Source: Sciurus carolinensis
Taxonomy: Eukaryota > Chordata > Mammalia > Rodentia > Sciuridae
Direction: 5' to 3'
NCBI RefSeq assembly: GCF_902686445.1
Contig: NC_062223.1
Coordinates: forward strand, 61,253,498-61,317,497
DNA: 64,000 nt
Below the pieces are notes generated by a model. That model made no database searches. It saw only the letters and a list, made by a program, of their open reading frames with translations, and was not told the DNA's origin. Made by a program: the position numbers and the translations under genes. Shown piece by piece: positions 23,640-35,215 of this stretch. The number at the start of each line of letters is the position of its first letter. The stretch's first letter is position 1.

Positions 23640-23975
23640 CAGCTTCATAGGCTAAAATCCTCTCCCCCAAGGTGAAGGCCTTTGTACGTGTGAGCATTGG
23701 CAGGTGATTAGGTTGTGAGTGGGGAGCCCTTATGAATGGCATTGGTGCCCTTACAGAGGGAATTCCAGAGAGTTTGCTTCCATCTCTCCACCATGTGAGG
23801 ATACAAAGAGAGGGCAGACTACAACCTGGATAAGTGTCCTTCCCACAACTCAAAAATGTCATCATCCTGACTTTGGATTTCCAGCGTTGAGAACAGCAAG
23901 AAAAAGTTTCATTGTTCATAAGCCACCCAGTCTGTGTACTTGTTTTAAAACCCCAAATGAACAAAGACACAAGAT
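23640..23975 (+). repeat. MLT1-type LTR, sense
   Basis: In order: 'ggtgattaggttgtgagtgg', 'cccttatgaatggcattgg', 'tgcccttacagagggaattc', 'ccaccatgtgaggatacaaa', 'cataagccacccagtctg'. It faces the next LTR, which is in the opposite orientation, 20 bp away. Confidence 0.78.
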
Positions 23976-23995
23976 ATGTTCTGTTGTTTAACCTG

Positions 23996-24337
23996 TGTCT
24001 TAGTCTGTTTGGGTGACCAAAGAAATACTTACAGAATGGATGATTTAAGGAACAAACATTTCTTTCTCATATTTCTGGAGGCTGGGAAGCCTTAAGATCA
24101 AAACTCTGGGAGATTCAGGGTCTAGTGAGGGCCCACATCCTGTTTCGTAGATGGCCATTTTCTTACTGAGTCCTCACATGGCAGAAGGAATGAAAGTGCT
24201 CATAGGGAATCTCCTTTATAAGGGCACTAATCCCATTCATGAGGGCACCACCCATGCCCCATGCCCTCATACCATCATCCTGGTAGCTAGGATTTCAACG
24301 TATGAATTTTGGGAGGACACGCATTCAATTCACAATA
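23996..24337 (-). repeat. MLT1A-like LTR, antisense
   Basis: The sequence tracks an antisense MLT1A-type LTR from end to end: 'tgtcttagtctgtttgggtg', 'ctggaggctgggaag', 'gtctagtgagggcccacatc', 'gagtcctcacatggcagaag', 'aagggcactaatcccattca', 'gaattttgggaggacac'. Flanks acctg (23991-23995) and acctc (24338-24342) could be a 5-bp target duplication with one change. Confidence 0.87.
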
Positions 24338-24354
24338 ACCTCCTGTACTTCTAT

Positions 24355-24440
24355 TTTCATTCAAGGAAACTGATAATCAGCTCAGGGAAGTGAAATTCCC
24401 TTGGACCTACAGAGTGTAAGTGGCATAGCCTGAACCCTGG
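24355..24440 (-). repeat. MIR fragment, antisense
   Basis: 'caaggaaactgataatcagc', 'gtaagtggcatagcctgaac'. Short and diverged. Confidence 0.4.
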
Positions 24441-24834
24441 TTTATTGAAGTTTTGATCAGTAATCAAAAGTTATCTGGATTCAGATTTCCCAGATTCAAA
24501 TCAGTGTGATACTCCACAGCACAGACCACAGTGAATGGCATGCATTAAGAACTTAGTACCCTCCTGCAGAATGTCAGAAGTTGAACAGATCATTGAGTTC
24601 AAGTTCATCAGGAGTTACAAACTCAAATATCTACATGGTCAGAGCAGGTGGCATTGAATAGAGAAGTACACTTGAGTATACCTAGTAGGAAGGGTTGGAA
24701 CTGGGCTGAACTGGAGAGGATGTACCTTATGATAGAAGTTGTTGCTTAGCTCCAAACCAACAAAATAGTAGGTGCAGGCTGGATGACTCTAGTGTCATCA
24801 TTTGTCACCTTCTTGCTTTGGTTTATTCATTTTG

Positions 24835-24985
24835 CTTTTAGACACTTACCATGTTTCCTTCAGTTTGATTCTTATAAGAATTCTAAGAGGCAGTATTATA
24901 CTACCATTTTGTTAATGAAAACAAGTGGAGCCAGGGTAGATTAAATGACTTGCCTAAGAGCCCATGCTCAGTTAATTACCTGATG
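24835..24985 (-). repeat. MIR fragment, antisense
   Basis: 'ttcttataagaattctaaga', 'actaccattttgttaatgaa' and 'aaatgacttgcctaagagcc' follow the antisense MIR order. Confidence 0.48.
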
Positions 24986-25340
24986 AAGTTATCACATATT
25001 CCCTCCCAACATGCAACCAGCATGTTTTAAAAAGGACTATAAAAGGACCATCAATAAAGCACCTATTACATATTGAGAAGTAAATATCATTGGTTTATTC
25101 ACTGGAATTCATGTTTTATAATCCTCCATTCATTTCTAGCATACACAAGATCAGTCCAGCGCCTTTTGGAAGAAGTTTGAAAAGAAGCAAAGGTGGGAAT
25201 GTGTACTCTTTGATTGACAAGTCTGGAAACTCCAAGGATCCCAGAGACTAGAGTCCTTAATGCATGAATGTTTTTAAAGTTGATCTTTAAGGTCATTGTT
25301 CAAAGGTAGAGCCTGTCATTTTAGTTTTCATTTTTAATTA
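24986..25340. other. Unassigned sequence
   Basis: No gene or repeat family recognised. Confidence 0.35.
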
Positions 25341-25617
25341 GAGTCAGCAAACTATGACCTGTGGTCAAATCTACCTCTTATCATTTATAAATAAAGTTTT
25401 TATTTATAAATAAAGTATTTATAAATAAAGTTTTATTAGAATGTAGCCATACCTATTTGTGTATTTCCCATGGCTGCTTTCATGTTGTAATACTACAAAG
25501 ACAGTGTTTAATCATTGTGACACAAATATGTGGTCTGAAAAACCTAACTTTCTGTAATATTTACTCTCTAATATTTACCATCTGCAAGACTTTACATAAA
25601 AGGTTTGCCAACCCCTG
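25341..25617 (+). mobile_element. hAT-Charlie family non-autonomous DNA transposon
   Basis: The ends are near-inverse: 'gtcagcaaactatgacctg' on the left and 'ggtttgccaacccctg' on the right. The body carries the family's 'aaataaagttttattagaa', 'agccatacctatttgtgta', 'catggctgctttcatg' and 'atatttaccatctgcaagac'. It resembles the MER1/Charlie group. No 8-bp target duplication is visible. A 13-mer, tttataaataaag, occurs three times (25384, 25403, 25418), a local expansion inside the element. Confidence 0.77.
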
Positions 25618-26081
25618 TTTTATTGTATATTTAGGTTCACTTTAGTACTTTTTATTGAAATTTCCCACTTTCCCAAAACTCAGGGATGAATATTAAATGT
25701 TGCTGTTTTTGTTTTTTTTTTTCAACTGTGGGTAAGTTGGCTATTTGTAGACATAAATATTGTGGCATGGTTTTTAGCCCTTATGTGAGTCCTTATGCAT
25801 GTATACCATAGCGATGGAATGATTTCTTGGGTTTCACACCCTTTTTATAAGGTTTGCCTGTGGCTGTGGGGGAGGAGTAGTATCCTGCTTCCTCCCAATA
25901 AACCCCAGTTCGGGGAGAAAGGAGGGGATCTGTGTGGTCCAGGGGTCTGTTTTCTTTGCTGTTACTACTGGTAGACCCATTAAGGATTTGTGAGTTTTAG
26001 GGAACAGGTGCCCAGAAGAGAATGGATCTTTGGCTTTATTGCATAGAAACCCTGAGGTCTGAAAATATTAGGTTAAAGCAG
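25618..26081. other. Unassigned sequence
   Basis: No gene or repeat family recognised. Confidence 0.35.
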
Positions 26082-26305
26082 AGTCTTTTTTTTTTTTTTA
26101 ATTGGTTCTTTTTGGTTATGTATGACAGTAGAATCCATTTGTATAATTATACAGGCATGGAATATATCTTGTTCTAATTTAGACTCCAGTACCTCTCCTT
26201 CTCCTTCTCTCTCTCCATTCCCTGCCCCCTTCCCTCTATTGATCTTTCTGCCATTTATCCATAGTTTTTTTTAATTAGTTTATTGTGGATGTACATGAAA
26301 AGTAG
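26082..26305 (-). repeat. 5'-truncated L1 3' end, antisense
   Basis: It begins with a T run (26082-26099) and continues 'tttggttatgtatgacagta', 'gaatccatttgtataattat', then a CT-rich block (26190-26235) that is the complement of the L1 3' UTR purine tract. It is related to, but not the same as, the copy at 37005. Confidence 0.62.
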
Positions 26306-27415
26306 ACGTCTTATTAGCAGTATTTCCATGGTTGCAAAAAGTTCAACAGAAATCCTCCTTTTCAGTAGTGAAAACAAGAGAGTCAGTTGTTTCCATTTTT
26401 TCCTGTGTTGCAGGATGGTTGTAGTGAAATAAGATGCCCTTTCATGGACTCATGCTGATCCTAAAGTTTGGCGTCTTTACAGGTTTCCTTTTCTTGATCT
26501 TGATTTTCCATTTATACTTCCACCCCCCTGCTTTTTCATTTCACTGATTTTTGTTTCGATATTTGCATTTATTCTAAATGGTCACTTCAAGTACTTAGTG
26601 GAAAGAAATGAGGCATGAATGTGTACAAATATTCAGATAAATAAATAAGCCTAATGGAAAATGCATGCTTGCACAAAATAAGATCAAACAGCCTACAAAT
26701 TTGTCAAAATTGTTGTGCTTTGGGATGAAATTTTTTTGTCTGTGCCTAGTAATGCTGGTTATCTCATGTGGATCAAAAGTTAGGATCACTGCTGCCATCC
26801 TAGGACTGACTTCCTAAGGTCCTTGGGAAAACACTTGAGAAGGAGTCCCTAGCAATGAAAAGCTGAGCACCTCTGGGTTAAATCAAGTCTCCCTGACTTG
26901 ACCATGACCACATTGTGGATGTGTTTTCCTTGGCACAGTTCATGAGCAGTCACTTTGCAAATGCATGCAGGTGAATAATACAGATCTCTGGAGTAGTAAG
27001 CCAAGGCTCACAGAGTTGGAGAGCTGAAAGGTGCTAGTTAATATTTTGGGCAGAAGAGCATAGATCCAAAAATTATAAATATAACTGACCTTGAGAAGCA
27101 GGTGTGAAATTGACAAAGACCCAGTGCTCATTGACCCTCACTTCTCACTGCCCTGCTTTCATCTCCTGGGTTTCTTGCATATCTCACAGCCAAGATTTAC
27201 TCCTTATACCTTTGACTTGTCCCTCTGGCTTGTCCCTTCCTGATCTCCCCTATGAATTGGGATTTTGCTCTTTTCCTGGACAAATCTGATAAGCAGATTT
27301 GTCTAACATGTAAAGAAATGGGGCTTACGTGTGTTAAGCCAGGTCTCCTTATATGGATGTACTTTGAGGTAACCCTTAGGATTTTTAGTCATTCTGACAA
27401 CCAAAATAACCTTGG
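26306..27415. other. Unassigned sequence
   Basis: About 1.1 kb without recognised repeats or exons. Confidence 0.4.
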
Positions 27416-27419
27416 GTAG

Positions 27420-27610
27420 AGTGAAAGGGTGCCAAACCAACAGTTCTGGGCTGTGTACTAGCACAGTCATTGATTATGTGACTTTGAGTAAGTCATTGAA
27501 ACTTCTCAGATATCAAGTTGCTAATCTATAATATGGGGTTAGAAATCCTAAGTGGACAGAGTTGCTATGAGTAACAGATGATTATGCATATGTATGTTTC
27601 CTAAAAACTC
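27420..27610 (+). repeat. MIR SINE, sense
   Basis: In order: 'cagttctgggctgtgtacta', 'tgtgactttgagtaagtcat', 'gaaacttctcagatatcaag', 'ctaatctataatatggggtt'. Diverged. Confidence 0.62.
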
Positions 27611-28924
27611 TAAAAGTCTGCATAAATATGAGATACCATATTATTACAAATCATTGCATTTCTTTATTTCATACCATTGTGACAGTAGATCCAAGGCCAT
27701 TGTGAAAAAGTGACATAATGAAGTGATATTTCAAGTACATCTCTGAAGGGCAACCTATGATTCTGTGTTTTGGCAGACTCTAAGCCATCCTACCACAAAT
27801 GGCCCAGAGATGGCTTTCTGCAGGGCTTTCAACCAAGTGTGGAATAGATTATAGTATGAACCATTTTACCCAAGTAGGAAGTGAAGCTAATACTAAAGAG
27901 TATCCTGTCTGTGACATTTTTTTCTAGGCATTATATTCAAATTATTTAATCTTCACCACAATCCCCAAAAGAGGAAATGCAGAATCACCATGAGAGGGAA
28001 CTGAGACTTGTATGTGCTAACTAGCATCATCTCTCCAAGTGCTCTTTCCAGCATGTTAGGAATCTCCTTTTTCCATCTGGAGCCTGGTCCCTCAATATGC
28101 TTTGACCCCTGGCCCATCTTAGGCTTGTTCAGATCACAAGGATTCCATTATGGAGGATGCAAAGCTTGGATTAATCACTAGAGTTTAGAGTGTAGGACCA
28201 AGAGTAATATTGGAGGGACAAAATAATGGGCCCAAAATACAAGATGTATTATACAAGAAAAATGCAAAGTCTTATTTAGTTTTGAAAAATCAATCACCCA
28301 ATTATAAGATTAAAAAATTTGTTCATGTGTATGTACATCAGGAGCATTTTAGATAACTAAAATGTCAAAAGAAGCCACAGTTGTGTTGTGCTTGCTAAAA
28401 AAAAAAAACTAAAAGGTTGTATTTATAGACATATACTGCTTAGATTAAAGGGGGTGATACTGAGCCCTTGTCTGTATTGAACAAGTTCATACTAACTGTA
28501 TTGTACTCAGACCTAAACCACTGTTGAATACTGGTGATAGACTAGAAATCATTCAGTGTTTGCCCAGGCTGGAGAAGGGAGCAGAAGTCATATGAATGGG
28601 GAGCAAGTAAAGTGTTATACTTAGAGCAGAAGTAGAAAGAAGGATGTACTTGATACTTAAGGCGTATAGATCCATGTCACACAGAAGAGAGATTAGACTC
28701 ATTGTTGAGATGCCAGGACAGAGACCAGGAAAGAAAATGTTTGGGATGCAGAATTTGGCTTATATAGGAAGGGACTTACTGTTGCTATTTTTTAAAACAA
28801 TGAAGCATATTTTTGCTGAAATGAAATAATATTCAATTATTAGAGAATTTTTATAACATACAAAACAACAAAAGTATAAAGAAGCATTCAAAATTCAGTC
28901 AAAAAGTAACTGTTATATGACTGC
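27611..28924. other. Mostly unassigned; weak MIR near 27915-28015
   Basis: 'aatcttcaccacaatcccca' with 'agaggaaatgcagaatcacc' (27950-28000) is a weak antisense MIR. The rest is unrecognised. Confidence 0.35.
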
Positions 28925-29066
28925 ATGACTGATATGATCCTGCAATATGTATAATCAGAAAAATGAGAGATACACTCCATTTATGTATGATCTGTCAAAA
29001 TGTATAAATACATTCTACTGTCGTGTACAACTAATTAGAACAAATAAAATAAAAAATTTAAAAAAA
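28925..29066 (+). repeat. L1 3' UTR fragment, sense
   Basis: 'gagatacactccatttatgt', 'atgtataaatacattctact', 'gtacaactaattagaacaaa' then 'taaaataaaaaatttaaaaaaaa' as a tail. It is the sense counterpart of the squirrel-type L1 3' end; the original insertion was very short. Confidence 0.6.
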
Positions 29067-30560
29067 AACGCAGTCATGAGCCCCATATTCTGAGATCACC
29101 ATTTACACAGAAAGTGGAAGTGACTTTGTGAGATGCAGAACTGTACAAAGCTGAGTGAGTTTTCCTTGGGGTTTATGGTAGTTTGAGCAGATAGAATAGG
29201 AAACATCTGAGGACCTATTTAACATCCATTCTTTATCATTCTATATAGAACAAATTCAGGATTCTGTATCCTTCCCAGAAACTTACTGACATCATTTCAC
29301 AGGAACCTGCCATAGGTTGTCCTGAGGTTGAGCCTTCTAGACCCTTGGACCACTGTGGGGGGAGAAGGCAGGGTTATTTTGTGTCTTTCAAATCATGTCT
29401 AGTGGTAGCTGCCATCCCTGTCAACCTGGTTATGTCACATAGTACCCAAGTTTAGAATCACCCAGCATTTTAGCTTTAATGAAAATGCTCCTCTCCAGCA
29501 TTGAAAGACAGAGAATTCCATGGTGTCCTACCCTGACTAGGAAGCAAGACGTGACAGAGAGTGACCTGAAGTCATGGCAGGCAAACAGTATGGTCATCAG
29601 GAGGAGGTGGGAAGGCACTGCATGAAGCTTTGCCCTTTGGACCACTTGAGGGACTGGAAGGTGATTATCAGAGTTAGCATCTGAGTAAGGGTCAAGGTCA
29701 ACAACAGGCAGGAGCCCAGGAGGTAAGAAAAAATAAGTACTTGAGGAGGAATCAGATGAGTTAGATTCCTGCAGAATATGTTTTACAAATATGAAACTGG
29801 CCCCCTTCTCTCCCAGTGATTTCCTTTCTCCCAGTAATGAAACTTTCTGTCAGAATTCCAGAATCTAGTAAAGAGTAGATCTGTAAAAGAGTAGATATTA
29901 AGTGGAGAAGTTTGATTTAAAATAAGGACTGAAGAAAGGAGTCCTTGTAAGTGGAATCAGTTTCAAATGGCATCCTGAGTACACAGAAATCATGTTCTCA
30001 CCCTACTGGCTCATATACAGAGCAGGAGTCTGACCTTTGATCAGTTGAAGCTAGCATGGTGGCTACTAAACAGTCACCCCTTCCCCACCCTAAGATGCAC
30101 CAGTGTCACATAGGAATAGCAATACAATCATGCTCTTCTCAAACCACAATTTTTCAAGCTAATTCAAACTCAAAGAAAAACAAAGGGGAAAAAATTGGGA
30201 GAAGGGGAAGATTAGAATCTTTCAGTCTGTATTTGATTTTTGTTTTTCCTCATAAGAAATGAGTAGAATTATTAACTCTGAAACTCTTTTCAGGACCATT
30301 GAGCAGCATGATCACTGCTTGACTGCTGTTGTTTACTTAAAAGCAACTTGGGGTCAGAAGTTCTAAAAAATGCCTCCCATCTTACTTTGGACTTCCCAGC
30401 TTCTGGCAGAATCAGGATCAATAACTGGATGCCTACTCAGAAGGGAAGGTGATGTTTGCCCTGGCTTTCTACTTCATGAGTACTCATGGCACTTTTGGCT
30501 CTTTATAAAGGGTAGGAAATCACCCTATGACCTGTGACGATGGCTCTGATTCGCCCAGAG
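29067..30560. other. Unassigned sequence
   Basis: No gene or repeat family recognised in about 1.5 kb. A + frame of 68 codons (30056-30262) has no motif. Confidence 0.4.
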
Positions 30561-30564
30561 AATC

Positions 30565-30690
30565 AGAGACTCTTAGAATCACAGATTCAGAATGGCTTGA
30601 AGTTTCAGAATTATGAAGTCCTAGAGTCTCAGATTAGGAAGGGGCATTAGAGGTCATCCAGAATCCAGCCCCAAATCCCTGGCACAAAAA
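30565..30690 (+). repeat. Ancient SINE-like fragment (MIR3/Ther-1 style)
   Basis: 'cttagaatcacagattcaga', 'tctcagattaggaaggggca' and 'ttagaggtcatccagaatcc' resemble the core of an ancient mammalian SINE. Confidence 0.4.
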
Positions 30691-31866
30691 GGTTTACAGT
30701 AAAAGAGAGGGACAAGGAGTCTAGCCAAATTGCAGTAGCTCCACCAAGAGGGATTTAATCCATTTCATTTAAATTTAATTTATGACTGCTTTGGATGGGT
30801 AATGTTGGTAATGAAAACTTAAAATATGACTTAGTCTTTGATTCCAAATCATATCAGATTTCTTTATCCTGCAGAGTGTTGGGTTTATTTTGTTGTTGTT
30901 GTTCAGCTTTGTTTCAATGGCTAAATTGAAATAAAGCCAATCCCTTTTTTTTCCCTTTAGCATCAGCTGAGACTTCAAGACACTTACTATAGATTTTAAT
31001 AACAAAAAGAAACCTTCAGCAAGGTAGAATACTTAGTAAGGGTATTGGAAGCGACATGCCATTATAAAGGAGCATGTCTGGTTTGGCTGAAATCCTGCCT
31101 TTGTCTCCAGAGCTGTTTTGCTGTAAATTTAGAACAGAAATACCCTTTCTGGAATAAAAATGTAGCTTTGTTGGCTACAAGTGCATGTTTGCTGCTTCAC
31201 AATTTTAGAATTAGGCGATGGACTTATTTAGTAGACATCGGAGGGTAAAAAGCAAGAGCCCATAATTTAAAACATTCCACTCTACCACAGTCCAAGAAAA
31301 ACACGGACCGGTGAACAAAACCAGCAGTATTGTAATAAGAAAACAACTAGGTGCATTTTTTCCAAAACCTAAAAACCAGGAATCTAAATGTATGAGTTAC
31401 TGGCTAAAAATTCCATTTTCATGTCTCAGTTTTGAGTTGGAAAAACAACCTAGACCTGATAAACATCATTTTAAAAAATGCCCAAGTTCTCCTGCAGCTG
31501 GAGGTGTGGACAGCAGACCCGCATCCATCTTTATATACTCAAGGGCACTTTCCGTTGCCTGGAGGGACCCTGTGCTAAAAGGATTTTACTTTGCAAAGAT
31601 TCATAGACTTCCCAGTTGGGCCTGTGGTGATTTCTGCGGTTCCCTCTCCACAAGTTATTTGGCAATACCATTAAGGTATTTTATTTTTCCCCTAAACACT
31701 TTGAATATCTGTTCGAGGTTGTTGGAGCTTTCCAGGCAAATGATGTGGTGACGCAGTAATAATGCAGGTGGGCTCACTCAGGCCTAAAGGCAGGAGGGAG
31801 GGCTTGGCCTTTCTTCAGGAGGAGAGCTGAGGTGGACACACAGGCCTCTGTTCTAAGACAGTTACA
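30691..31866. other. Unassigned, repeat-poor sequence
   Basis: No interspersed repeat recognised. The base mix is balanced and includes CpG. A 146-codon + frame (31311-31751) shows no motif. It could hold conserved non-coding sequence; see findings. Confidence 0.4.
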
Positions 31867-31953
31867 GGGCTGGGGATGTCGCTCAGCCGTAGAGCACTTG
31901 CCTGGCATTGTGTGAACCCTGGGTTTGATCCCCAGAACCAAAGGGGGTAAAAT
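31867..31953 (+). repeat. ID-type tRNA-derived SINE, sense
   Basis: It starts 'gggctggggatgtcgctcag', continues with 'agagcacttgcctggcat', and carries a pol III B-box-like 'gggtttgatcc' at 31921-31931. A short degraded A/G tail follows. The head is the sciurid version of the ID element. Confidence 0.93.
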
Positions 31954-33880
31954 ACAGCTTGGAAACGACCAAAATCAAACAAAACTGTATTAGTAAGAAG
32001 CAATCTGCCTGAGTTAAAACCGTGATTACTTAAGAGGTTTTGGAGTTTTAGACAAGGCTACACTTTTAACAAAGGCCTGGGAGTTCTCCTTCCATTACAG
32101 CATAAGATCTGATAACCTAAATGTTCAGGAAGATAAACTTTTATAAGTAAGGAAGAAGGAGGAAAGAACTTTCTGAGATGATGGTGCCATAGGAAAGCTT
32201 TTCTTCATTGGTTCGTGTACATGGGTCAACCACCCACCTGTGGGTCCAGGCCTCAGGAAGCCATATGCAGGCAGTAGGTGACTCCCCAGGGACTGTGTCT
32301 AGTGTCTGAGCCTATGAATTGCATAGTGAACTTGAGTCCACCAATGTAAAAATCAGGGTGTCATGGCAATCATGATTTATATTATACCCATCCAAGGAGC
32401 ATCCTCTGCTTAACAAGAGTTTTGACACAAAAAGGGAAGGAAGCAATTTAAGTGTATGGAGATGTTGAAAGTGAGGGGACCCTTTTGGGGACCCATTGTT
32501 GGGCTCTATTTAGATGTAGGATGTCTCTTGTAATTCCTGCCTGACTGCTCAGGGAGTGAGTCAGGCTTATTTTTCTTTCCCCTAAATCTTTTTTCTATTG
32601 TACTTCTATTGAAAGTGAAAATGAATAGCTGGATCACTTGCCATTTAAGCAAAATAGGGTTTATTGCCTTTAACCAGTTGTTACAGTGAGAATGCTGGAC
32701 ATGTCAGCAGTGGCTAAGTTCCCAGGTGTCTCGCTGGCTTTGTGGGCCCCCAGAGCATTCCTTTTCTGTCTCTACTGCCTACATGTCTGGAGTCGAGCCC
32801 TTTGGAGTGTAGCCAGCAAAGAACCACAGACTGGAGCGCTGCTACTCTGATGTCTTGTTCCTGCTTCTGCTTCTTCACTCTGAGTGTCGTATGTGGAATG
32901 ATGCCTGCTCCTTTGCTACCATCTGGCTGGTTCAGGGAAAGGATCTATACTCATTCCTTTGACTGTCTGTACAGAGAAAAGAGAAGGAAGACCACCACAG
33001 CCTGGGGTTTGGGCAACTGATAGGGTCTTGGGCTACAAGTTTTTAGTGTCTTCAGCAGGATATTAGGGAGCTATAGGGATGTGGAAGTTACATGTTCCAT
33101 TAAGACCTCATTCTTTCTCCTTTGTCTGAAGATGGACCTCAGACAGTTCTCTGGTTAAGGACCAACCTACCAGAAGATGATATGGGGGACATACTTTTCT
33201 GGACATTCAGAAGGGTGCTTGCCAAATATTTGAGTATGTTTGTGTACAGTAAGAACTTGAAACTTACCTGCCACACTACTACCTAGAATACCTTAATTAT
33301 TTTTTCAAAACTGTAAAGTGGCTCTGCCATTTCCACAAAGATTTATTAAAATCTGGAGATGAGAAAAGGGAAATACATCTGATTAATACAATGGAGAATG
33401 TTCTTATCTGGCTGACAAGCTGTGTTCTACACCATGGTGCTACATTGTCCTACTTCTAGACCAGCCTTCTCATGACAACAGCCATTTTACCCTTATCTTC
33501 CAGGCCCTAGGGTGAGACACCTTCTAGATTGTTCAAACTCTATCTCCTGAAAAAAGTGGGGATCCCACTTTTCCAGTGGGAAAAAAGTGCTCTTGATTGG
33601 TGTATGAGGACCTAGCTCTTTGGAAGATGACAGATACTAGTAGGTCCTACCTATTGCCTCTTTTTTCAGACAGCAGTGGAACAACAGGCTCCACTGCATT
33701 TATACCAGAGATATACACAAAAGCAGAACCTTTACCTGAGGCAAGTCAATTTCTTTCTGTGTTTAAATTAATTGGACTAAGAGCTATGTAAGTTCTTATA
33801 TTTAGGATTATTTATCTGCAAAGATTATTTATCTGGATGCCTTATGTCAAAATATTGATATTATTTTTGCACCCCTACAA
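31954..33880. other. Unassigned sequence
   Basis: About 1.9 kb with no recognised repeat or exon. A 92-codon + frame (32742-33020) has no motif. A 9-bp perfect stem with a 3-base loop lies at 33552-33572. Confidence 0.4.
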
Positions 33881-33884
33881 CATT

Positions 33885-34030
33885 CCTTTTCTATAAAGGC
33901 ATTTTACAGCCATGATCCCATTGACTCTTCTATCCTATGAAGCCAGACTATTAATTATCCCCACATAACAGATGAGGAAACTGAATCTCAAAAAAGTGAC
34001 TTGATCTATTGTACACAGATATTAAGTAAC
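33885..34030 (-). repeat. MIR fragment, antisense
   Basis: 'catgatcccattgactcttc', 'ataacagatgaggaaactga' and 'gtgacttgatctattgtaca' follow antisense MIR. Confidence 0.58.
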
Positions 34031-34119
34031 CAAACTTATCCCCTCACCACAAAGTCGTTGAAAGGGTAGCAAATGGATTTTTCACTGTTACATTATGCTG
34101 GGATAATTATTGTGTTAAT

Positions 34120-34250
34120 ATACCATCTTTTAGGTCAGAAACTTCTTAAGGGTGGGGATCAGTCTTGGTTCATCCCTATATCCTCAGTGCCCAATGCAGA
34201 TCCTTATATAAAATAGGCATATAAATATATGCTGAATGGACAAATGAAAC
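34120..34250 (+). repeat. L2 3' end, sense
   Basis: 'gtcagaaacttcttaagggt', 'ggggatcagtcttggttcat', 'atcctcagtgcccaatgcag', 'atatatgctgaatgga'. These follow the L2 3' end in order. Confidence 0.62.
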
Positions 34251-35100
34251 AAATATTCTGTCTAACATATCATTAAATTAATTGTAGTTTTATAATGTTA
34301 ATAATTATGCATGCTTATATTTTTATAGCACTTTAAGTTTTCAAAGACTTTTTCTTAGTGAAGTTTGTCTTAGGAGGACAAAGTGAAATTTAAGGACCCG
34401 GATCCTGGGAATACACACCAGTTCCCCAACCCTGGAATGAGACAATTAATCGTGAAGGAGACAAGCCTCACAAAATTGCCTCTGCAGATTTCTTTCTGGA
34501 CCATATGTTACAGGTTCTCTGGAACAGACCTGGTTGCTTTATCTATTCCATTGTCCCCATAAGGATATTCTTACTTGTCAACCATGTGTCCTGATTTTTC
34601 ATTTAGAAAATATGGTCACCATATGCATGTTATAAAACCTGAGTCCCTGGACTAACTTCATCCTTCAGTGGCAGGTATAGCCAAATCTCATATCCTGCTA
34701 AATTTGCTACATGTGCTGCAAGCAAGTGCTGATTCTGGCCCTTTGCATTGATCATGAACATATACATCAATGAGTCTATTTAAATCAGTAAGCTTTCCTT
34801 AGGAAGGTGATTTCAATGACTTATCAGAGAAATACATTTTCAAGACACATTTGAATTATTTCTTATTCTTTTTATTCAACCTGAGCATTTTCTGATTTTT
34901 CTAAAATAAAAGATTTGTGGTGACTCTATAGGGATAAGTGAAATTAATAAAATACAGTGTGACATTTTGTTGGATTTGTTTATGTACACATTTTCCAAGC
35001 AGGGGACCACATCAAATGGATATATTGATAAACTTGATTATCTGATTCCATGGGTATACTAGATAAATTTTAGAGCAGAGTCTGGTATGAGAACAGACAT
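34251..35100. other. Unassigned AT-rich sequence
   Basis: No gene or repeat family recognised. Confidence 0.35.
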
Positions 35101-35104
35101 TGTT

Positions 35105-35215
35105 TCTTGTTTGAGCTTTGACATTGATGTGTTCTGTGACTCTGAGAAGACTCCTTCTACTCTCTGGGACTTCGTTTTCTCCTTTATACATTGAGTAACT
35201 TCATCCAAGTTGGTA
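35105..35215 (+). repeat. MIR fragment, sense
   Basis: 'tctgtgactctgagaagact', 'ctctctgggacttcgttttc', 'tcctttatacattgagtaac'. Weak. Confidence 0.4.

Noticed and set aside
26190..26235. A CT-rich tract considered as a polypyrimidine splice tract.
   Set aside because: It is the complement of the L1 3' UTR purine tract and follows an L1 poly-T.
31867..31940. A tRNA-like sequence with an internal promoter box.
   Set aside because: It is the head of an ID SINE, with a tail and without a mature tRNA fold or anticodon loop context.
33552..33572. A 9-bp perfect stem with a 3-base loop, considered as a terminator or regulatory hairpin.
   Set aside because: Such short palindromes are expected by chance in 64 kb, and nothing nearby supports a function.
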